Source: Polaromonas sp.
GTDB lineage: Bacteria > Pseudomonadota > Gammaproteobacteria > Burkholderiales > Burkholderiaceae_C
Length of the DNA: 10,484 bases
Direction: 5' to 3'
Assembly (NCBI GenBank): GCA_013205645.1
Contig: JABMMH010000330.1
Span: 1 to 10,484, forward strand
Shown piece by piece: positions 5,528 to 10,484 of the stretch. The notes below the pieces were generated by a model. The model did not search any database and was not told the DNA's origin. It saw only the letters and a program-made list of their open reading frames with translations. The translations under genes were made by a program, and so were the position numbers. Position 1 is the first letter of the stretch. The number at the start of each line of letters is the position of its first letter.

Positions 5528-7258
5528 TCACTCGCCCTTGGCAATCCATGCGGCAGCCTTTTCGGCAATCATCAAGGTCGGAGAGTTGGTGTTGCCGCTG
5601 GTGATCAAGGGCATCACGCCCGCGTCAACAACGCGCAGACCGGCGATGCCCCGGACGCGCAAGTGCGAATCGACCACCGCCATCGGGTCGTCAGCGGCGC
5701 CCATCTTGGTGGTGCCGACGGGGTGAAAGATGGTGGTCGCAATGTCGCCGGCCAGCCGAATCAGTTCTTCGTCGGTTTGGTACTGGACGCCAGGCCGAAA
5801 TTCTTCCGGCTGGTAGGCCGCCAGCGCGCTTTGGCTGACGATGCGCCGTGTCATCCGCAAGGATTCAACCGCGACTTGTCGGTCTTCTGGCGTGCTCAGG
5901 TAGTTGGGTGCGATGGCGGGGGCATCTGCAAAGTTGCCGCTTTTCAGGCTGACCGTGCCGCGGCTGGTCGGGTTCAAATTGCAGACGCTGGCCGTGAACG
6001 CATTGAAGGCGTGCAGCGGTTCGCCAAAAGCGTCTAGCGACAGGGGTTGCACGTGGTATTGAATATTCGGGTACGGCCGGTCGGGGCTGGAGCGGGTGAA
6101 GGCCCCCAGCTGCGACGGCGCCATGCTCATGGGGCCGGTGCGTCGCAACGCGTATTCGAGGCCGATCTTGGCTTTGCCCCAAAGCGAATTGGCCATGGTG
6201 TTGAGCGATACGTTGCGCTGGCCATCGGCTTGAATTTTGTAGACGGAACGGATTTGCAAGTGGTCTTGCAAGTTGGCGCCGACGCCGGGCAGGTCTTGCT
6301 TGACGTCAATGCCTTGCTGCACAAGCTGTGCGGCGGGGCCAATGCCTGAAAGTTGCAAGATCTGTGGCGAGCCGATGCTGCCGGCGCAGAGAATCACTTC
6401 GCCGCGCAAGCCGCCGGAGTCGCGCGTGGCAAAGGCCTTGACCCGCTCGTCGCCGGTCCAGACCTCGACGCCGGTGCAGCGCTGGCTGCCGTCGGCTTGT
6501 TTTTCAATCAGCAGCTGCGTCACTTGCGCGCTGGTCCACATTTCAAAGTTGGGCCGACCAAAACAAGTGGGTCGCAAAAAGGCTTTGGCGGTGTTCCAGC
6601 GCAGACCGTCTTTTTGATTCACCTCAAAGTAAGCCACGCCCTCGTTGTCACCGCCGTTGAAGTCTTCGACAGCAGGGATGCCGGTTTGTTGTGCGGCTTG
6701 AGAGAAGGCGTCGAGGATGTCCCAGCGCAAGCGCTGCTTGTCAACGCGCCATTCACCGCCCATTTTTTTGGCCAGACCTTGGCTGTTCAGATGCTGACTT
6801 TTGTGGCCGTGCAGGCGCTTGAAGTTGTCGCTGGCGGGGTCTCTGCCTGCGTCGAGTTTGTAATGGTCTTCGTGCTGTTTGAAGCTGGCCAGCACGCTGT
6901 CCCAGCGCCACGTGTCGTCGCCCGTGAGTTCGGCCCAACGGTCGTAGTCGCGGGCTTGACCGCGCATGTAAATCATGCCGTTGATGCTGGACGAGCCGCC
7001 TAGGGTTTTGCCGCGCGGGTAGCGCAATGCACGGCCGTTCAGGCCCGGGTCGGCTTCTGTTTGGTACAGCCAGTCGGTGCGCGCATTGCCGATGCAGTGC
7101 AGGTAACCGACGGGAATGTGGATCCAGTGGTAGTCATCTTTGCGGCCGGCTTCGATCATCAGCACCCGCTTGCTGGCGTTGGCGCTCAGGCGGTTCGCCA
7201 GCAGGCATCCGGCAGTGCCGCCGCCAATGATGATGTAGTCAAAGATGTTGTCACTCAT
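5528..7258 (-). CDS. FAD-dependent GMC family oxidoreductase (choline/alcohol dehydrogenase-like)
   Basis: GMC flavoenzymes oxidise alcohols or choline-like substrates to aldehydes using bound FAD; the substrate here cannot be read from sequence. The chosen ATG at 7258 gives 576 residues (MSDNIFDYIIIGGGTAG). A frame extension to 7306 adds 16 residues not typical of the family. The dinucleotide fold is G12-G-G14-T-A-G17, with Glu36 (MIEAG) to bind the ADP ribose. GMC signature 1 is RGKTLGGSSSINGMIYMRG (82-100). Signature 2 is GSIGSPQILQLSGIGP (293-308). The C-terminal catalytic pair is His512 (IFHPVGTTKMG) and Asn556 (TSGNTNSPT), 44 residues apart as in choline oxidase. Residues ~135-166 form an extended polar loop, longer than I recall for AlkJ/BetA. 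It is divergent from the isomerase gene and ends in the terminator at 5314-5344. 'BetA' would be over-calling without choline-pathway neighbours. Confidence 0.93.
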   Translation of the reverse strand: MSDNIFDYIIIGGGTAGCLLANRLSANASKRVLMIEAGRKDDYHWIHIPVGYLHCIGNARTDWLYQTEADPGLNGRALRYPRGKTLGGSSSINGMIYMRGQARDYDRWAELTGDDTWRWDSVLASFKQHEDHYKLDAGRDPASDNFKRLHGHKSQHLNSQGLAKKMGGEWRVDKQRLRWDILDAFSQAAQQTGIPAVEDFNGGDNEGVAYFEVNQKDGLRWNTAKAFLRPTCFGRPNFEMWTSAQVTQLLIEKQADGSQRCTGVEVWTGDERVKAFATRDSGGLRGEVILCAGSIGSPQILQLSGIGPAAQLVQQGIDVKQDLPGVGANLQDHLQIRSVYKIQADGQRNVSLNTMANSLWGKAKIGLEYALRRTGPMSMAPSQLGAFTRSSPDRPYPNIQYHVQPLSLDAFGEPLHAFNAFTASVCNLNPTSRGTVSLKSGNFADAPAIAPNYLSTPEDRQVAVESLRMTRRIVSQSALAAYQPEEFRPGVQYQTDEELIRLAGDIATTIFHPVGTTKMGAADDPMAVVDSHLRVRGIAGLRVVDAGVMPLITSGNTNSPTLMIAEKAAAWIAKGE

Positions 7259-7530
7259 GGGTTTCAAACAAAAAGGTGGGGCACGAAAAATCGAGCCAAA
7301 AACCATGAACAGCGGAAAGCGTCCACGGCTGAGTTGCGCGCCGGCTATTGTGACAAAAAGCGGCGCTGGTGGAGGCCAAGAAAACCCTGCCCCGGCGAGC
7401 GCTGGCGGCTACGCGATCGTTTTAATCAGAGGCAAGACCCGCTGTCCAGCCACAATAAGGGATCCGGGTTGCAAACGCGGGCAAGCCATTCATGTTCATC
7501 ACCGCCCTGACGCTGAAAAAGAGACTTCTT
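7259..7530. other. Divergent promoter region between the GMC and isomerase genes
   Basis: This 272-bp gap must contain the start signals for both divergent genes. I could not find a -35/-10 pair good enough to call on either strand, nor a clear operator palindrome. The A-rich patches at 7267-7273 and 7290-7302 lie near the GMC start. The plus-strand frame running across the gap is an antisense continuation of the GMC gene and is not credible as a gene. Confidence 0.4.
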
Positions 7531-8133
7531 ATGACCCCCACGATTGACTATTACTTCACCCCGCAAAGCCCGTGGACTTACCTCGGCCACGCGCGCTTTG
7601 CCGAGCTGGCCCGCCAGGCCGGCGCGACTGTGCGGGTCTTGCCAGCCGACTTGGGTCAAGTGTTTGCTGTCTCTGGCGGCTTGCCGTTGGGCAAGCGTGC
7701 GCCGCAGCGCCAAGCCTATCGCTTGGTGGAGCTGAAACGTTTCAGTGACAGTTTGCAGTTACCGCTGCATATCAAGCCGGCCTTTTTTCCGGTCGCCGGT
7801 GACGATGCGTCGCGCCTCATCATCGCGGTTGACCAGCAGGACGGCACTGCGGCGGCAATGCGTTTGTGCGGAGCCGTGTTCAGCGCTGTCTGGACGCAAG
7901 AGCGCAATATTGCCGCTGCCGCTGTGTTGGCGCAATTGCTCGACGAGCAAGGTCTGAGCGCCGATCGATTGGCGCAGTCGCGCAGCCCCGAAGTGCAGCA
8001 GCGCTACGAAGCCAACACCCAGCAAGCCATCGATGCCGCGGTGTTCGGTGCGCCCAGCTACGTGGTCGACGGCGAGATGTTCTGGGGCCAAGACCGGCTC
8101 GAATTTGTCGCGCAGAAACTCGCGGCGAAATAA
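7531..8133 (+). CDS. 2-hydroxychromene-2-carboxylate isomerase family protein (kappa-GST / DsbA fold)
   Basis: Members use glutathione to isomerise 2-hydroxychromene-2-carboxylate in naphthalene-type degradation, but most chromosomal homologues have unknown substrates. The ATG at 7531 gives 200 residues and has a modest GAGA-type ribosome binding site; an in-frame ATG at 7492 would add 13 unsupported residues. The N-terminus TIDYYFTPQSPWTYLG holds the S13-P-W active-site serine in the position where disulfide oxidoreductases have CXXC, and no CXXC is present. Near the C-terminus, VFGAPSYVVDGEMFWGQDRLEF contains the cis-proline loop (Pro175) and the MFWGxDRL signature of the family. The middle is the usual helical insert (PQRQAYRLVELKRFSDSLQLPL). 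The gene lies 27 bp before a dienelactone hydrolase gene, and the two probably form an operon. No dioxygenase genes are nearby, so a role in aromatic catabolism is only suggestive. Confidence 0.9.
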   Translation: MTPTIDYYFTPQSPWTYLGHARFAELARQAGATVRVLPADLGQVFAVSGGLPLGKRAPQRQAYRLVELKRFSDSLQLPLHIKPAFFPVAGDDASRLIIAVDQQDGTAAAMRLCGAVFSAVWTQERNIAAAAVLAQLLDEQGLSADRLAQSRSPEVQQRYEANTQQAIDAAVFGAPSYVVDGEMFWGQDRLEFVAQKLAAK

Positions 8134-8146
8134 TCCAATCCATCAC

Positions 8147-8151
8147 AGGAG
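8147..8151 (+). promoter_or_regulatory. Strong Shine-Dalgarno of the dienelactone hydrolase gene
   Basis: AGGAG lies 9 nt before the ATG at 8161, within the 27-bp gap after the isomerase stop. It is one of the clearest ribosome binding sites in the window and fixes the hydrolase start. Confidence 0.8.
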
Positions 8152-8160
8152 AAAAACTTC

Positions 8161-8853
8161 ATGGCTCAATTCATCAACCTCACCGCCGCTGACGGCTTCA
8201 CGTTGCCCGCTTACGTTGCCGAACCGGTCGGCAAGGCCAAAGGCGCTATCGTCGTTTTGCAAGAAATTTTCGGTGTCAACTCGCACATTCGCGCCGTCGC
8301 CGATGGCTATGCGGCGGCCGGTTATCTGGCGGTCGCGCCAGCCACTTTTCACCGTGCGCAAGTCGGTGTGGACCTGGGTTACACCGAGGCAGATATGGGC
8401 GCCGGTTTCGGCTTCAAGACCGCCGTCGATGCCTTGCCTGCAACTGGCGTGATGCAAGACATTCAGGCCGCAATCGCCTATGCGGGTACGGCGGCCGAGG
8501 GCGGCAAGGTGGGCATCGGCGGCTATTGCTGGGGCGGTCTGCTGACCTGGCGTTCGGCCTGCGCACTGAGTGGCCTTAGCGCGGCGGTGGCTTATTACGG
8601 CGGTGGCATGACCACGGCCGAAGAATCAGCCCGCCAGCCGACATGCCCGGTGCTGGCGCACTTCGGCAACAAAGACCACTGGATCGCGCTCGACACGGTC
8701 GAAGCTTTCAAGCTGGCACACCCCGACGTGCAGGTGCACATCTACGAGGCCGACCACGGCTTCAACTGCGACCAGCGCGGTTCCTACAACCAAGCCGCAG
8801 CCAAGTTGGCGTTAGAGCGCACGCACGCATTTTTCGCCAAACACCTGGACTGA
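8161..8853 (+). CDS. Dienelactone hydrolase family protein
   Basis: This cytoplasmic alpha/beta hydrolase belongs to the family that opens dienelactones to maleylacetate in chlorocatechol breakdown; many chromosomal members act on other lactones or esters. It has 230 residues, close to the classic enzyme (about 236). The catalytic triad is complete. Cys123 sits in GYCWGG, the cysteine nucleophile elbow at the same number as in the Pseudomonas B13 enzyme. Asp172 lies in FGNKDHWI and His199 in EADHGFNC. Glu35 in VLQEIFGVN matches the glutamate that activates the cysteine (Glu36 in the B13 enzyme). No signal peptide is seen. A strong AGGAG precedes the start, and the isomerase gene lies 27 bp upstream, so the two are likely co-transcribed. 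The stop is 14 bp from the convergent corA stop with no clear terminator between. The true substrate is not determinable here. Confidence 0.94.
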   Translation: MAQFINLTAADGFTLPAYVAEPVGKAKGAIVVLQEIFGVNSHIRAVADGYAAAGYLAVAPATFHRAQVGVDLGYTEADMGAGFGFKTAVDALPATGVMQDIQAAIAYAGTAAEGGKVGIGGYCWGGLLTWRSACALSGLSAAVAYYGGGMTTAEESARQPTCPVLAHFGNKDHWIALDTVEAFKLAHPDVQVHIYEADHGFNCDQRGSYNQAAAKLALERTHAFFAKHLD

Positions 8854-8867
8854 CAAGCGTGGGGGCG

Positions 8868-10022
8868 CTAGTTCTTTTGGTCTAAATAGCGCTTGCGCCA
8901 CAGCACCAAGACCGCCACGACGATCAGAAAAACCATGAAGCCCAGCGTCCACCAAAAGCCATTGAAGCTGTGAATGATCGGCATGAATTCAAAGTTCATG
9001 CCGAAAAAACCGGTGATCAGGTTGAGTGGCAAAAAGATCGCGGTGAGCGCGGTGAGCGTGCGCATGATGTCGTTGGTGCGGTTGCTTTGCACTGAAAAAT
9101 GCATCTGCACAGTGGTCTCGGCACTTTGCTCCATGCGCCGCACATGGTGCACCACGCGTTCGATGTGTTCCAGCACGTCGCGTGAGCGCACCTTGAGCAG
9201 CTCACGCTCGCGTTGTAGCGCGGGCGTGGCGCCTTCGGGCCAAGTCTCAATCGAATCGACCCAGTCTTGCAGCGCCGATCGCTGGTCTTCGCAAATCTCG
9301 TCCAGGTGGTGCAAGGCCAGACGGGCGTCGAGCACCGAGTTCCAGTTGTGAAAGCGCGCCTTCGGCTTGAGCAACTCAGATTGCCAGTGGTCCATTTGCC
9401 GTGTCAGGTCGCGCCGCAACTCCAAATAACCGTCGACCATCAGGTTGATGACACGCAACATCAGATCGGCCGGGCTGGTCGGCAGCTTGACGCCGGCATC
9501 TCGGGACTCAGCGCTGCTGGCGTTGAGCAGCCTGAGCGCATAGGCGTCGCGCACGCTGCAGTCGGTCGGATGCACTGTCAGCAAGACGTGATCGAACACG
9601 GCAAAGGCCACCGGACTGGTGTCGATGCGCCTGAGCACCGGTGGCCCGCTTTGCCGTTGGCTTGGCAGTTTGTATTTGGGCGCGGTGTTGCCCAGACCCA
9701 GTGGCTCGGCGTCAGCACTGCGCGCCGCCAGACGGCGAAAGACCAGAACGTCGTATTGCGAGGTGTAGTCGTAGTGCGACGGCAGCTGGCGGTTGAGCAA
9801 GTCAGAGACATGCAAGTCGACCAGCTGGGTGCCGGTCAGACCTTGCAAGGCCGCTTGAATCTCCGCTTGTCGGGCCTCGAATTCAGGTCGGGCGCAAGCG
9901 ATCCAGATGAAGCCTGGCGTTGCCGGCGTAGGCGCAGACGCGGGCGTGTCAGGCGAAGGAGGCGTGTCAGGCAGCACATCGGTCTCGGTGACCTTGCCAG
10001 CTGCGATGTGAAAAACCCGCAT
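8868..10022 (-). CDS. corA: CorA-type magnesium/divalent cation channel
   Basis: CorA proteins are pentameric inner-membrane channels for Mg2+ and sometimes Co2+/Ni2+; ZntB relatives carry Zn2+. The protein has 384 residues, longer than E. coli CorA (316). A large cytoplasmic domain fills ~1-320, including long helices (ELRRDLTRQMDHWQSELLKPK; RELLKVRSRDVLEHIERVVHHVRRMEQ). Two C-terminal membrane segments follow: LTALTAIFLPLNLITGFFG (~323-341) and WTLGFMVFLIVVAVLVLW (~358-375). The pore signature G341-M-N343 is intact and is followed by FEFMP. The usual acidic residue of MPEL is replaced by Ile, so the loop reads MPIIHSFNGFWW. The N-terminal region ~16-38 is a Pro/Thr/Ser-rich linker built on a PDTPxS repeat. 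The ATG lies 9 bp after the hemB stop, so the gene is probably co-transcribed with hemB. Mg2+ is the default guess for the ion. Confidence 0.9.
   Translation of the reverse strand: MRVFHIAAGKVTETDVLPDTPPSPDTPASAPTPATPGFIWIACARPEFEARQAEIQAALQGLTGTQLVDLHVSDLLNRQLPSHYDYTSQYDVLVFRRLAARSADAEPLGLGNTAPKYKLPSQRQSGPPVLRRIDTSPVAFAVFDHVLLTVHPTDCSVRDAYALRLLNASSAESRDAGVKLPTSPADLMLRVINLMVDGYLELRRDLTRQMDHWQSELLKPKARFHNWNSVLDARLALHHLDEICEDQRSALQDWVDSIETWPEGATPALQRERELLKVRSRDVLEHIERVVHHVRRMEQSAETTVQMHFSVQSNRTNDIMRTLTALTAIFLPLNLITGFFGMNFEFMPIIHSFNGFWWTLGFMVFLIVVAVLVLWRKRYLDQKN
9943..9972 (-). repeat. Short tandem duplication within corA
   Basis: GGCGTGTCAGGC occurs at 9943-9954 and again at 9961-9972, an 18-nt period that preserves frame. 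It encodes two PDTP-containing hexapeptides (PDTPPS, PDTPAS) in the N-terminal linker of CorA. This looks like slippage growth of a disordered linker. Confidence 0.7.
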
Positions 10023-10031
10023 CGCCGCCGA

Positions 10032-10484
10032 TCAGGCCTGGCGCAATTTGCGTGCGGCGTCGAGGGCGAAGTAAGTCAGCACGCCATCGGCGCCGGCGCG
10101 TTTGAAGGCCAGCAGGCTTTCCATCATGACGGCATCGTGGTCCAACCAGCCGTTGAGTGCGGCGGCTTTGAGCATGGCGTATTCACCGCTGACTTGGTAG
10201 GCAAAGGTCGGGATCTTGAACTCGTCTTTGACGCGGCGAACCACGTCGAGGTATGGCATGCCGGGTTTGACCATGACCATGTCGGCGCCTTCAGCGATGT
10301 CGAGTGCGACTTCGCGCAGGGCCTCGTCGGTGTTGCCAGGGTCCATTTGGTAGACCGTCTTGTCGGCCTTGCCCAAGTTGCCCGCCGAGCCGACAGCGTC
10401 GCGAAACGGGCCGTAAAAAGCGCTGGCGTACTTGGCGCTGTAGGCCATGATGCGGGTGTGAATCAAGTGGCGTGACTCCAGCGC
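10032..10484 (-). CDS. hemB: HemB, delta-aminolevulinic acid dehydratase (porphobilinogen synthase), C-terminal part
   Basis: HemB condenses two 5-aminolevulinate molecules into porphobilinogen, the first common tetrapyrrole precursor, in the cytoplasm. The last 150 codons are present; the frame stays open to the window's right edge (ALESRHLIHTRIMAYSAKYAS), so the start lies outside. The full protein is usually ~330 residues. Both Schiff-base lysines are visible: the one in AYSAKYAS and the one in MVMVKPGMPYLD. They are 55 residues apart, as in P. aeruginosa HemB (205/260). FYGPFRDAVGS, YQMDPGN, YQVSGEYAM and ESLLAFKRAGADGVLTYFA are further family hallmarks. The apparent internal start at 10466 is a TTG and not a real start. 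corA follows after 9 bp, probably in the same transcript. Confidence 0.96.
   Translation of the reverse strand, partial: ALESRHLIHTRIMAYSAKYASAFYGPFRDAVGSAGNLGKADKTVYQMDPGNTDEALREVALDIAEGADMVMVKPGMPYLDVVRRVKDEFKIPTFAYQVSGEYAMLKAAALNGWLDHDAVMMESLLAFKRAGADGVLTYFALDAARKLRQA

Noticed and set aside
8854..8890. Possible terminator between the dienelactone hydrolase and corA genes (AGCG...CGCT)
   Set aside because: Only a 4-bp stem with no proper T-run; too weak to call.
9267..10475. Long 402-residue plus-strand frame opposite corA and hemB
   Set aside because: It is antisense to two clear families (CorA with GMN, HemB with both active-site lysines); long antisense frames are common in GC-rich DNA.

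Overview
The window is a GC-rich bacterial chromosomal segment. It most likely comes from a Betaproteobacterium of the order Burkholderiales, family Comamonadaceae (Rhodoferax/Polaromonas/Acidovorax-like). The grounds are the style of the MreC N-terminus, the mre gene order, the hemB and corA sequences, and a GC-rich hairpin repeat of a kind I recall from that family. The assignment rests on memory of families, not on a search. I see no phage, plasmid, IS, CRISPR, tRNA or rRNA in the window.

Layout. Positions 104-4464 (+) carry the cell-shape cluster: the C-terminal part of mreB, then mreC, mreD (ATGA overlap) and mrdA (PBP2). Together they encode the actin-like filament, its membrane adaptors and the elongasome transpeptidase. 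Positions 4495-5253 (-) encode a TSUP/TauE-SafE membrane transporter, convergent with mrdA. Positions 5528-7258 (-) encode a large FAD-dependent GMC oxidoreductase, followed on its own strand by a strong terminator hairpin (5314-5344). Divergent from it, 7531-8853 (+) holds a two-gene unit: a kappa-GST/DsbA-fold isomerase of the 2-hydroxychromene-2-carboxylate isomerase family and a dienelactone hydrolase family enzyme. Positions 8868-10022 (-) encode a CorA-type divalent cation channel, lying 9 bp downstream of hemB (10032 to beyond the right edge, -), a haem-biosynthesis gene cut by the window end.

Most of this is ordinary housekeeping and metabolic content, and I found no convincing new biological system. 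The oddest feature is the left edge. The first ~113 bases are a diverged (about 86% identical), antisense second copy of the same mreB segment that follows at 114-226. It forms a large inverted repeat centred on a quasi-palindromic stretch encoding Met-Ala-Ala-Ala-Ile. Nearly all differences are synonymous, so the left arm is a real mreB from a related genome joined head to head, most simply a chimeric read or mis-assembly. Smaller points of interest are a perfect hairpin between mreB and mreC, a repeat-like GC-rich element between mreD and mrdA, the lack of rodA directly after mrdA, and a long Ala-rich tail on PBP2.
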